Below, piece by piece: positions 39,910 through 51,223 of a DNA stretch of 64,000 nucleotides (position 1 is its first letter; each line of letters begins with the position of its first letter). The DNA comes from Caenorhabditis elegans. Its lineage: Eukaryota; Nematoda; Chromadorea; Rhabditida; Rhabditidae. Position numbers and translations under genes: made by a program. The stretch is from contig NC_003283.11 of assembly GCF_000002985.6 (NCBI RefSeq), forward strand, positions 6,448,001-6,512,000. The letters are read 5' to 3'. A model generated the notes under the pieces. It worked only from the letters and a program-made list of their open reading frames with translations. It searched no databases and had not been told where the DNA came from.

Positions 39910-40110
39910 CCCCTGACTGACTGCCTAATAGGCGGCCTTCATGCCTCCTGCCAAAATACACATAAATATTCTTCATAGATTTCCAGTTGAACTTCCAGAA
40001 AACTAATTCTACACTTTGCAAGCATCTGAATATAGTTATTCAATTCCCAAATTAATAAATTAAGTGGTAGGCGAGTAGGTATGAGGCAGGCACGCAGACA
40101 TAAAAAAAAT
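39910..40110. repeat. TAGGC/AGGCAGGCA repeat patch
   Basis: GACTGCCTAATAGGCGGCC and CATGCCTCCTGCC on the left, and GTAGGCGAGTAGG with GAGGCAGGCACGCAGAC on the right, form imperfect inverted copies between unc-83 and lec-10. Confidence 0.5.
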
Positions 40111-40317
40111 ATAATATTGACTTACTGTTTTAAAATTCAGTTTTCTTTGCGAACGTTTGAAAGAAAATGGAGAGCAAAGGCTTCTGAGCATTAGCGATTT
40201 TTAAATTTAAACATTTTTTATCAACAAAAACTCATAAGACATGCAAAATTTATAAAACAACTTGACAATTAACGTCGAAAATTCCAAAAAATACATTAAA
40301 AAAATAAGATCCCCGAT

Positions 40318-41011
40318 TTATCTGTATGGGTTGAAGTTTTGGACTGGTGGTGGTGGTGCTCCGTATGGCATAAAGTTTGGCTGAACAAACACTGGAGCAA
40401 CATAGGTTTCAGTTCCATAGGCATTGTATCCAGAGTGTCCATGATCGACATGTCCGTCCCAACGACGTTGGAAGTGGAATCCTTCGAAGTGAACCTTGTC
40501 AACATGAACGTCTCCCTTCAATCCGATGGCTTGAACCGATTGGTATGGGTAACGATGTGGGTAGTCGGCGAGGTGATGACCGTTCACAGAGATCTGAAAT
40601 TGAATACAGTTAACTATAAAATTAAATACGTTAAAACTTACATGGTAATATCCAGCGTGAACCTTGATGCTAAGGTGGAAGTGCTCCGAGTGGTGAAGTG
40701 GGTTTTTGTGACGGATTTCTGGTCCCCACATTCCACTGAACTGGGAGTTCATGACAACGACGTGTTCATGATGGAAACGGAAGTTGACATGAAGAACAAC
40801 ATTTGGTCCGCTCAAAAGCTCGACGGCAAAGTTCTTGTGATGTCCGTGACGAACATGTCCGTGAACAGAGATGGTGGATCCATCTTGAAGTGGCTCGAAG
40901 ATCGAGAGAGCGGTTGGGACACCCTGAAATTTGGTTTATTGAAAACTTGAAGTTTCCAAACTGGAAAATTCTAGAAAATCAAAAACTCACGGGGTTGTGA
41001 TAGGAGTGCAT
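40318..41011 (-). CDS. lec-10: Galectin, single carbohydrate-recognition domain
   Basis: Three exons (41011-40991, 40923-40642, 40593-40318) encode 192 residues. The galectin fold core is visible: HVNFRF (usual HFNPRF), VVMNSQF, WGPEIRH (usual W-x-x-E-x-R) and ISVNGHHLADYPHR. The central NPR is changed to NFR, so sugar specificity may differ from the standard beta-galactoside pattern. There is no signal peptide, as expected for galectins, which leave the cell by a non-classical route. The C-terminus is a short Pro/Gly/Asn-rich tail ending NPYR. I recall the galectin of this locus as lec-10 (W01A11.4). The long plus-strand ORF at 40339-40950 is its antisense shadow. GATA-type sites (CTTATCGAT) lie about 75 bases upstream of the start, consistent with gut expression, but this is only suggestive. 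Confidence 0.93.
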
Positions 41012-42209
41012 GTTAGTTGATAGTAAGACCGATTGAACCGATAGAGAAGTGAGGAAATGCCACGACTTTTATTCAAACTCTTATCGATATTTCTATGACA
41101 TCAGGCGAGTTTTATTTGCTTAAAGACTAAGAATCAATGGGAGGTATCAGACACACTTCTACATTTGGGAAATCAATGGCAAATAAAGAACTGAATAAGA
41201 CTAAAAGTTGGAATTCAATGAAAGAGGATGTAATTACTCAACTGATGGGGAAGAAAAATCAAATTCAATCGTTGCGTCTGATTAGGAATGAAATGTTTCT
41301 GTTAATAATTTGCAAGTAATCAGCTCGAAGCATAATTTTTTGTTGGTTTATTTTGTTTTTCAGCATGACGGAACATCATTTTGGAAATACAAAAAGTTTT
41401 AAATATCAAGTTTTGTCTAATAGAGGGTATAAAAATTGTATTTAGGTTACAGATCTAAATGATTTCTCACTATCATTACATCATTTTACAACATAATTCT
41501 ACATACAAATGCCACGAATTTTAAAAAATTAGATGTTAAATAATGTTTTGAAAAGGTGTTCAGATTTCTGTAGTTATGAATATGAAAGGATTGTTGTCCT
41601 CGAAAATGTTTCGTTACGTTTGTTAATTTGGATTAGTTCATCTAGAAAAGGGTGCGAATTCAAGTCACATCAACAATTTGTCAGCTAAACAAATAGTCAA
41701 GTTTGCAAACTTTCCAGAACTGTTTCCATGATTTCAAAAACCTACCGAAAAGATTGGCAAAATTTCATATTTAATCTTAAGAGATTTAAGTTTCAATTTC
41801 ATTCATTTTCAGATCTTTTTCCATCTTTTTTGGTGCACTATAAAAACCGTTTTTTGCAGTTTTTGTGCTAAAATCATCTTTCCATCGGCACACACAACGT
41901 GATGCTATCAAAAATGAAATTCTCGTACAATTGCCATTTTTGATCGGAAACTCTGTTTGACATTTCACCAGTTTTACATGAGTCATAGTCTGGTGTACAC
42001 CAAGAATTGAGCATAGATCGTGAACTGGTCATGAGTCATTTCAGGTGATTTTTGAATGGGTCATACACGAGAGAATTTTTTATTTAATAAAAATTATTTT
42101 ATTGACTGAGTGACAGTAATATATGAAACAGGTTAGAATGATAGTGCAGAATGAGTTCAAATTGGTACAAGTTATGGGTATAAAACCGTTTGTTACAAAA
42201 TGGGATGGT
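41012..42209. other. Intergenic region between lec-10 start and cpt-6 3' end
   Basis: No gene is supported. Two AP-1-type sites (ATGAGTCAT) lie near 41977 and 42029. On the minus strand an AATAAA at 42098-42103 would serve as the poly(A) signal of the carnitine acyltransferase gene, about 107 bases after its stop. Confidence 0.5.
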
Positions 42210-45200
42210 TCAAACGAAAAGGTTTGAAAGTTCGTGGAACGATTCGGAGAGCAACTTTGCAAACTTTGTTGAATCAGTGTTGGCAGCGGAATGATAACTT
42301 GTGATGTTTGCAAAGATTCCGTGGTTTCCTCCAAAGCGATAGCAGATTCCGTAGCCATCAGCAGCGACTGCTCCGAAGCATGCTCCGAGCCAAGTGTTGT
42401 CTGAATCAGTGTCCTCGTCGCATTGATTAGTCACGTTTGGAACCTGGAATAGGATATGTTCAAATTGTAAAGTTAAAAAAAAAATAATTAGGAAAATCCA
42501 GAAAAAGCAATTGTTGAAAAATGTTTGAATTAAAATCCTTCAGCTCATTATTAGAAAGTTACGTGATACAACTGCCAAATACATAGCACTATGTCATCTT
42601 ATTTTAATGATTACTCACATGTGAGGTAGATAGCTTCCACTTTTGATTAATATAATTGTCAAGGAAAGGACTCTGAATCCCCGTTCCTTGAGATAAAATA
42701 TACAGAACAAAGAGATGACGATCGACTCCTTGCCCAACCATACACTTCTTGTTTCGAAGAACATGAGTTTCACAAGCTTTTTTCAAAAGAGCAATCTTGG
42801 CTTCTTTCTGAAATTTGAATTTTTCATCGTCTTAATAACTTCAAATTAACTTACCGTTTCATTTGCATTCAACATAGCTTCCACAAATTCACAAGAGTGA
42901 TCGTTAACTGTTCTCAAAGTTTCGGTCCTCGAGTTTGCAAAGAATCGAGCTGATGCTGGTTCATATGTGAGCACAAATTTGCCTTGATCTCGATAGTTGG
43001 CAAGTTGAATAGCCATTTGAATGAATGCATCTGGTGAGACACCACACTTCTTGATACGTCCTTTTCCAAAATCACGGAATGCAAGGGCATACAGGTCAAG
43101 GTCATTCTTGGCGATTTGATGAGCATCGTAGCAGCGAGTGATCTCGGAGAGCATCTGAAAAATGATTATTTTGACCTGAAAGGTAAGGCAAAAAATGAAG
43201 CTTACCTCTTGATCTGGAACTTCAAAGTTCAATGGAGTAGCAAGCTTCAGAGATTTCTTATCATTCTCTTCAATAACTGCCATTTTCTCTTGCTCTTCAA
43301 TTGATTTGTATTTCAAAACTTCCAAATCTACATATACAAAGTTTTCCATAATATGATCAAATTCTGCTCCATCCGCAATAGAATGCTCAGTTGTTCCACC
43401 GCATCGAGCATTTTTCGAACAAATATAATTAAGAGACTTATCAACCCATCGATTAGTTCCATCTCCAGAAAGACAATTGGCAAGGAAGTTGCTGAGAACT
43501 TCGGGTTTCTTCTCATCATATCCATAATCATCATTCTCATCGAGTGTGAAAAAGAATACAGCACACTCGATTTCCTTGAGGATTTGAGCATTTTTCACGT
43601 TTCCAAGGAAATACTTTTGACGGTTTCTGTGCCAAGAGTCCCTGGTATCGTGGGTCAATGCTGCGATTTTTCCAATAACCCCTTCCTCCTTCTCGTCTCG
43701 GGAAATCATTTCGTGGAAAATTCTAGAATTAATTATTTATATTGATTTTTAAAGCTTTACTTGGAATTTTTATTAAAATGTTTGGCAAGTTGCTGACATT
43801 AAATTTTGAAATTTTTAGCATGTTTTTTTGACGCTTATATGCATCTCAGTTCAAAGAAATTTAAAAATCAGTGCACATTTGAAACTCCATATTCACCATT
43901 ATTCTCAGTTTAAAAAAAATTGAAAATCAGTGCACATTTGAAACTCCATATTTTCCAAAATTCTCAGTTTAAAAAAATTTGAAAATCAGTGCACATTTGA
44001 AATTCCATATTTTCCATAAAGATAACCAAATGCGTTTAAAATAAATTTTTGAAATTTCGTGTATATATAACGTGTTTAAAATTTAAATATGTAATTAACT
44101 CTGTATTTTTGGCTACCCCCATTTTTTGAAGTTTCAGTAGTTTTAGCGTTGCTCTAAAATAAATTGTTGCTGAGCTTATACTTTGGAATTTTTAAGAAAA
44201 AATGGTATTTAACAGTAAGATGTTCGCATTTTTCAGCATCTCTGAATGAGTTGTTTTTAACAAAAATATTTGAATTCAATTTCGAAGATGATATCGGCAG
44301 TTGCCAAAGTTAGCAAACGATAAAACTTTTAGCAACTTTTTTCTTCATAGCTTTTGATGAGCTTTTAGAAAATATGCCATTTGCTTTACAATTTCCATTA
44401 CACCATATGCAATTTCCTGGTTAGAATATTTTTCCAACTTGCGTCTTGCGACTAATATAATAAACTCTGATGTTATAAAATATCAGTAGTGCAGATCCTT
44501 TTTCGATTAACTTTTACGTACTTCGTCAATTGTTCCACAGTGTAGATGTTGTTCTTATCATCAACCACGTGAATCTTATAGTATTTTCCACGCAACACCA
44601 CTACAATGTGCTTCTGAATTCCGTGCAATATCAGCTGATCAATCTTCTTCCCTGGTTCTCGGGTTACTGCATACATATTTTTGTAATGTCTGGTGCAGAC
44701 AAGTCCGTCGCCAAGCTGGAAACATTCATATTGATGATAAAATGTTATCAAAACAATTGTTTGGTTTTTTTCGGTGCAAGATTGCGACGTGTAACATTCA
44801 CTGATAAGAAATAGGGCAAAATACAAACGATCAGGAATCACAAAAAAAACATACCGCCTTGTACTGTTGACGATCAATTGCAAGATGCGACATGACTTCA
44901 ATCCAGGTTACTCGAGCTGCTCTGTGAGCTCGTGTTGCTTCTTTGTCTCGGAGCAAGTCACAATGAGCAACACTGCTATTAATCATAAGTGGGTATCTCC
45001 CATGAAGATATGCATACTTTTGCCAGAACGAGGTGACATAGTTGTCGGTGAACAAAGAGTAGATCCACGTGTATCTCTGAAGCTTCTTTCCCTCGTTTTC
45101 CAGAAACTCATGTGCTTGCTTGGCGACAATCTCGTACTCTTGTTCTGATAGAATATGTTTCATGGAGTCAAGGTATTCAGAAATAGTGTCTTTGAGAGCT

Positions 45201-45921
45201 GGTACCGGGAGACTCGGAAGAAGGCGATCACAAGATTCAAGGATTGGTGGGGAAATTGAGAGAATGTGTCGGACAATCTGAAATTTGAACAATAAATTCT
45301 GATGGTGTTACAAAATAACTTACACCCCAAATTTTCGTTTTCAAACATGGCTTCTTTGGGTTGTCAAACAAGAATCCTTTGTATGAGAAGTAGAAGTGCT
45401 TGAGAAGTTTTCGAAGTGTGAATACTCCTGCGTAGGATCCAATTGCCGCGACTGCAGTGGTTTTTGCAATTTCAGCAACTTCCGATCCGAACTTTGGAAG
45501 AAGATCAAGAATCGCATTTTCTGGGTATTTGTAGTGTAGGGTGGCCGCCAGAGCAACGGTTGTGGCAACGAATGGAATCGGTTTGATAGGCCAAAGTGTG
45601 TTCTCAATCCAATTCTGAAAATATAGATACTTCATGGTTGTTTGGTAACTTTGAAAAAGGTAATGTTTTAAAAAAAAATTGTTTTCTGTGTTTTGTTTCC
45701 TAAACTAGATCCAATTCGAAATTCCAAATTCTACCCACTTAACAACTAGTTTTTCTCTGACTTCCCACAACACGTAGAAAAGGTCAATTGAGGTAAATTA
45801 GCCAATTTTCTGATTTGATAAAACTTACGTAGGTCTTGTAGGATGCTTGTTCAATTGGCGATGGGAATTTTGTTGGAAAAGGATATGGTGAACGAACTGT
45901 TTTCTTTTTGTTGGACGACAT
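42210..45921 (-). CDS. cpt-6: Carnitine O-palmitoyltransferase 1-like enzyme
   Basis: Eight exons on the minus strand (45921-45829, 45614-45324, 45277-44855, 44715-44522, 43722-43206, 43154-42855, 42807-42619, 42443-42210) give 746 residues, close to CPT1 (~770). Two hydrophobic segments near residues 44-58 and 82-99 fit the CPT1 outer-mitochondrial-membrane anchor. LPVPALKDTISEYLDS, the usual choline/carnitine acyltransferase entry motif, begins the catalytic part. The active-site block is EHSIADG with His447 (family HSWGDG, so Trp-Gly is replaced by Ile-Ala). DGYGICY and the LSTSH motif (STS 666-668) complete the site. The family moves long-chain acyl groups from CoA to carnitine for import and beta-oxidation. 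A normal-looking active site suggests an enzyme, although it is more divergent than cpt-1. I recall W01A11.5 as cpt-6. The ATG lies immediately after TTTCAG, so it is probably trans-spliced. Intron 4 (799 bp) holds a 59-bp tandem repeat. Confidence 0.9.
43844..44020. repeat. Three-copy 59-bp tandem repeat in cpt-6 intron
   Basis: Copies begin at 43844, 43903 and 43962 (period 59). They share TCTCAGTT and ATCAGTGCACATTTGAAA. It lies wholly within intron 4 of the carnitine acyltransferase gene. Confidence 0.9.
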
Positions 45922-48900
45922 CTGAAATTATGGTAAGGTTTTTGAAATTGAAGAGTTGAAATTGGCAGGATAGGTAATAAAGTTTAGAAGGCTGCAGACG
46001 AAAAAACAACAAATTTGATGAACGTGAGTGATGTTGTGGTGATAAAATTGGGGGATGAGAATCACAAAAAAAGAAAACTAATTAATCTACATTATCAATT
46101 TAACTTTGCCTTTTCTCCAGTCTCCGTCTACACTTATTGCTGACTTTTTAAAGGAGAAAGATCAAAATTGTATTCTGATCGTATTCTAGTTGACTTTCAT
46201 TCTCATAATCTTATCGATAGGAAACAAAATATTTCGAGAGAATCATGTGCTGGAAACTCTTCAAAAAATGGCTGAGATAAGAGAACGATGGCTTTTGAAG
46301 CAAAAAGAGTAGAGTACAAAGTGGAGTAGAGTGAGCAGAGTCTGCTTCAAGCAAAAAATAAGATGAAAAACGAGAGTTTTGTTCCGTGTTGTTGAATGAG
46401 CGAAAAAAAAGCCTGAGCACAACAAATATAGGGTTTCTAAATCCCATCAGAAAATGGAGAGATGTAGAGTGAGAAGGAAATACGGCATATTTTATGAATA
46501 GAATTTATTTTCTGTCAACCAAAATTTGGAGAAAAACCTGCAAATAAAGCATTGCGGAAAAATAATTTTTTAGAAAAAACCCGTCATATATTCTTCAATA
46601 TGTTTTTTATTTGGAAGATTTGAAAAAAGATTTCAGTTTCAAAATTTTTGAAAGGCTTTCTGAAAAATTTTGTAACACAGAACAAATATTATTCCGGAAA
46701 AATCAAAAATTCTAGTTAAACAATATGCATTTCTAAAAAAAATTTTACTTTCAATGCTTTATAAAAAACAAAAACAAACTGAAAACAAAAAAGTAGAACA
46801 CGTATCTGGAAAAGAGGAAAAAGGCAATATTGAACACCATATGGTGTGCACAATTCTAGTCGATAAAAGGAACAATGGGACAAAATCTAGATAGAAGGCC
46901 GATCAATATCTAGATTTAAAGGGGTCGTAACTAGATTGTAGTCAGACCTGTGAGGTTTGGTGCAGGTGGTTTGAAAGAATATGGTGCAATTTATCTACTA
47001 AAAATAATATATTTTCATTTTGGAAATAAATTTCAGAAGTAAAATAATAAGTTGGGATATCAAGAGTTTTTGATAATTTTAAAAGAATTGGGAGTACTGT
47101 TTAAAACCAGTGCTAAAATTACCTACTATAAAAAAAAGTTCAAACATGCCGCATTGCTCCAAATTCCTCAAAAAAACCTGTTTTAAATTTGGTAAAATTG
47201 GCTATTTACCAAAATTTTTCCTGAAAAATCTGAAAAATCCAAGAATTTTCGGTAGTTTTAAAATGATATTCGATTATTTCAGATTATCGTACGAGTATAT
47301 AGATGATATTCCCTGGTGCAACTCTAGATTTAAGTTTGAAAGATCTCCCAGCCCTATCAATTGTGTCACCTGGAAATCGAGCAAGCTACAAAAGAACCCG
47401 CCAAAATTCAAATGAAAGTTCAGCTTAAAAACGCACTGGAAAATTATAAAAGTACAATAACCGCCGGTCAAAATGTCGACGAAAAATATGTCCGATAACA
47501 GTTTGATGTAGAGTAAGGAAACACACAAGCAGGGCGAAATGATAGAGAGGGAAAGTTTGTCTGGTTGACCTACTATCGGAGAATCTTCACTGCAGGCGGT
47601 TATGAGAAAATTCGTGGATGCAAACACAGCTGGTCGAAATGGGAAAGCTTTAGGGTGCTACGATGTAGCCTAGGATTAAAAAAAAAGTTTTTATCAGATG
47701 GGAAATATTTTAAACTGCGGGTAGAATCCCTTCATACTGTAGCTTAAAATAATTTTAAAAAAGTAATCAAATATGTTTCTTGGAATTGTTTCCTGCACGA
47801 CGGTATGTAAAATAAAATATTTATTTCATCAGAATATCTTTTTTACCTTACAGAAAGAGCTTTCCACAACATTTCTGATAATGGAAAGTGCACAAACTTT
47901 AAAAAATTAGTAGATCATAAACTCAAGCTTTTCCCGAATAATTCCAAATAAGACACAATACTGGGGCTGCACTTGTAAACAATTTTCAGAGGGCTGTTTT
48001 GTGAAAAACCAGATTACCGTATTACCTGGACTAATAAAAGTTAGAATTTTTTTCATATCCTACGAACAAAAATCTCAATTATTTAAATTAAAACTTAAAA
48101 AAGGTAGTCCTAAGAATATCAGCTACCCGGGAATCAACATGAGATACTGTAATTTGTTCCCAGCACGGCGAAACTTTTGATATGACGAAAATTCTCACTT
48201 TTAGACGTCATCGTAATAACAGTTTGCACAACTAAAGTTTGTCCCTGGTTCTTGACTACCAAGGAATTTAATTTTTACCAAAGTTTCAGTAATCTTGAGC
48301 AATTTTTAAATCTTTAATTAGTTCAGTTTGTATTGCTGTCCTGCTTTAAAAACATTTGTTACCAGTTCAAACTGTTTTTTCCAGATTCCACAATGTTCTT
48401 AACCCATGCTTCTTCAGATGGTACAGGTACAAACATAAGTACAATACTGGATACTCTCCACTCCTCAGACATCATCATACTTCTCATCACATGCAGGAAA
48501 AAACAATTCGATGATGAGACAAGAGTACTCGTGAGTCATGAACAAAACACTTAAAAACACCTCTAACCAAAATCTTTTTGAAGACGTTCATTTTAGAAAC
48601 ACTTATTTCATTTTTGGTGAAAATTCACGTCGATGCGATAGAATATTTTACTTGTTTCTAATTTTAAAATTATTAATTTCGAGATTCGAATATTAAGCAT
48701 TCCTTTAATAGTTGGATAAGATTTATTTTGAAAAGTATTTAAAAATAAAAATAAAATTGTTTAAAAAATGCGAACTACGGTCAAAATCGTTGCGAGACCC
48801 TGGTGGGATAATGCATGCTCCTTTGTTACAGTAACCGGTGGGTGCCGAGAAAATTTTCCTTCACAGTTTCTTTCTCTCTCGTAAAATATCTTTTTGATGG

Positions 48901-49109
48901 CTTTTTTTTATTATGTTTTTTGTTTTAATTTTTGACAAATTTGAAGTTAAAAAAAAACAAAAACTTTCAAAATAAGCTATCGTATTAAAATGCAAGAAGA
49001 CGTTGATTTTTGGGGGTACTCATGTTTTTGCAAGCTTTCTTCCCTTTCAGCTTTTCTGTTGTCATGGTAATTTTATTCGATGCAGCGAATTTTTCGTCAA
49101 TTTCCAGAA
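45922..49109. other. Divergent intergenic region, cpt-6 / DGAT2-like gene
   Basis: 3.2 kb separates two divergently transcribed lipid genes. No coding gene is supported; the 117-codon ORF at 47274-47627 has no splice context or family resemblance. A perfect 14-bp palindrome (ACACCATATGGTGT, 46834-46847) contains an E-box-like CATATG core. Much of the rest is low-complexity A/T. Confidence 0.5.
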
Positions 49110-50391
49110 ATGAGACTCCGGCTGAGCTCGATATCTGGAAAGGCGAAGCTTCCCGATAAAGAAATATGCTCATCAGTTTCGAGAATATTGGCACCATTGC
49201 TTGTTCCATGGAAGCGACGACTCGAGACTCTTGCCGTGATGGGTTTCATTTTCATGTGGGTAATCCTACCAATCATGGACCTCTGGGTATGCCGTAAAAC
49301 AAATATCAAGTAGAAAAATTTTAAAAATATTGCAGGTTCCATTCCACGTCTTGTTCAATACTCGATGGTGGTTCCTTGTTCCACTCTACGCTGTCTGGTT
49401 CTACTATGATTTTGATACACCGAAAAAAGCTTCAAGAAGATGGGTAAGAATAATAAGTATGTGAAATTTGAAAAAGTATTTTCTTTCAGAATTGGGCCAG
49501 AAGACACGTAGCCTGGAAGTACTTTGCCAGCTACTTCCCATTGAGATTGATCAAGACTGCTGACCTTCCGGCGGATCGTAATTACATCATTGGCTCTCAT
49601 CCTCATGGAATGTTCTCGGTTGGTGGTTTTACTGCAATGAGCACCAACGCGACCGGATTTGAAGACAAGTTCCCGGGAATAAAATCTCACATCATGACGC
49701 TAAATGGGCAATTTTATTTCCCATTTCGTCGAGAATTCGGAATAATGCTCGGTGGAATCGAAGTTTCGAAAGAATCACTTGAATACACTCTAACTAAATG
49801 TGGAAAAGGACGAGCATGCGCAATTGTCATTGGCGGAGCCTCGGAGGCTCTTGAAGCTCATCCCAATAAAAATACATTGACGTTGATCAATCGACGTGGT
49901 TTCTGCAAATATGCTCTGAAGTTTGGGTTTGTTTTGGAAAATTATTCATTCATTCTGTTTAAAAATTAACAATTTTTCAGAGCAGACCTCGTACCAATGT
50001 ACAATTTCGGAGAGAATGATTTATACGAGCAGTATGAAAACCCGAAGGGATCTAGATTGCGAGAAGTTCAGGAGAAAATCAAGGACATGTTCGGATTGTG
50101 TCCCCCATTGCTCCGCGGTCGATCGTTGTTCAACCAATACCTTATCGGATTGCTGCCGTTCCGAAAACCAGTTACAACAGTCATGGGAAGGCCAATTCGG
50201 TAAGAAATTTTTTTAGGAACTTGAGAGAAATAAATCATACTTCTGATTACAGAGTCACCCAAACCGACGAGCCAACCGTTGAGCAGATTGATGAGCTGCA
50301 TGCAAAATATTGTGATGCTCTCTACAATCTGTTCGAGGAGTACAAGCATCTTCACTCCATTCCTCCCGACACTCATCTCATCTTCCAGTGA
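49110..50391 (+). CDS. DGAT2/MOGAT-family acylglycerol acyltransferase
   Basis: Five exons (49110-49286, 49336-49443, 49490-49926, 49981-50199, 50253-50391) give 359 residues, the usual DGAT2 length. Two hydrophobic segments near residues 45-60 and 70-82 form the ER hairpin typical of the family. The catalytic HPHG motif is at 132-135 within IIGSHPHGMFSVGGF. The RRGFCKYAL segment and GADLVPMYNFGEND follow as in DGAT2/MGAT enzymes. The family esterifies diacylglycerol or monoacylglycerol with acyl-CoA in the ER; the exact acceptor cannot be read from sequence. C. elegans has several paralogues (this is W01A11.2 by my recollection). The start is two bases after TTTCCAG, suggesting trans-splicing. 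An AATAAA at 50466-50471 fits the 3' end. Confidence 0.93.
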
Positions 50392-50465
50392 CTTTTTCAC
50401 AAATTTTGTATATTTTGCACACAGATTGTTTTATCGCCAAGTTAATGTATAGTAATCTTCTTGTA

Positions 50466-50471
50466 AATAAA
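50466..50471 (+). terminator. Poly(A) signal AATAAA of DGAT2-like gene
   Basis: AATAAA lies 75 bases after the stop codon. The 3' UTR would be about 95 bases. Confidence 0.65.
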
Positions 50472-51223
50472 TCAGATAAACATTAAACAATTTATTCATG
50501 CCTATCGATTGTATACTTTTCTTTTGTAATTAGTTTCAATGCATACTTATTCATGTTTTCTAGCGTGGTCTGTGGCTAGAAATCTGCGTATCTCTTAAGT
50601 AATCTCATCTTTCAATATATTTCGAATCGCACTCGACCTCTAGCTGATACAGAACGTGGTTTGTGTGTGCTTTGTGACACTTGTTTACTCCAATTCGTCT
50701 TGGACGAAAAGAGAAAAAAGTTGCATTGAAAGAAAAAAGAGAGAGAACGTCAAAAAGTGAATGCTCCATCATCAGTTTCTTTCTTTTTCGAATGTTTCTG
50801 CCGCAAAATTCCATTATTTTGAACATGAATAATAATTTTTATTTAGAAGGGCAAAATCTGCAGTTTTCTTACTTTTTTTTTGAACAAAAATTTACTGTCA
50901 TTAAATATTTAACTTCTCAATTTTTCCGAAACACTGTCATTTTATTTAAATATTCAACAGTTTCCCGCTCAAATTAAGTTCACATTGAAAAATACCAGAA
51001 TCGTATTCTCTGTAGTTTCTGTGACTCTCGCAACGAAATTGTGACTACACTCTCCTGTTTTCGTTACCTTATCGCTGACTTCCAATATAAAAACGGGCGC
51101 ACAACACAAACAAAATACCATTTTCCTCGATTTATCTGTTCCATTTCGTCAACCGTTTTCTTATTTTGTGAACTGTTTCTTTTTTTTTTGAAGATTTTTA
51201 GAAAACAATTTATTGAAATTCAG

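Noticed and set aside
11424-40110. Interstitial telomere tracts (TAGGC-rich patches)
   Set aside because: The TTAGGC-like words are irregular, mixed with AGGCAGG and in both orientations; no perfect hexamer tract is present.
40339-40950. 203-codon plus-strand ORF
   Set aside because: It is the antisense of the galectin exons and their short intron; the minus strand has the splice sites and family motifs.
43353-43745. 130-codon plus-strand ORF
   Set aside because: It is antisense to the active-site exon of the carnitine acyltransferase gene.
50392-51223. Operon between DGAT2-like and epoxide hydrolase genes
   Set aside because: The 833-base gap is long for a worm operon, the upstream gene has its own AATAAA at 50466, and I see no Ur element at the usual distance.
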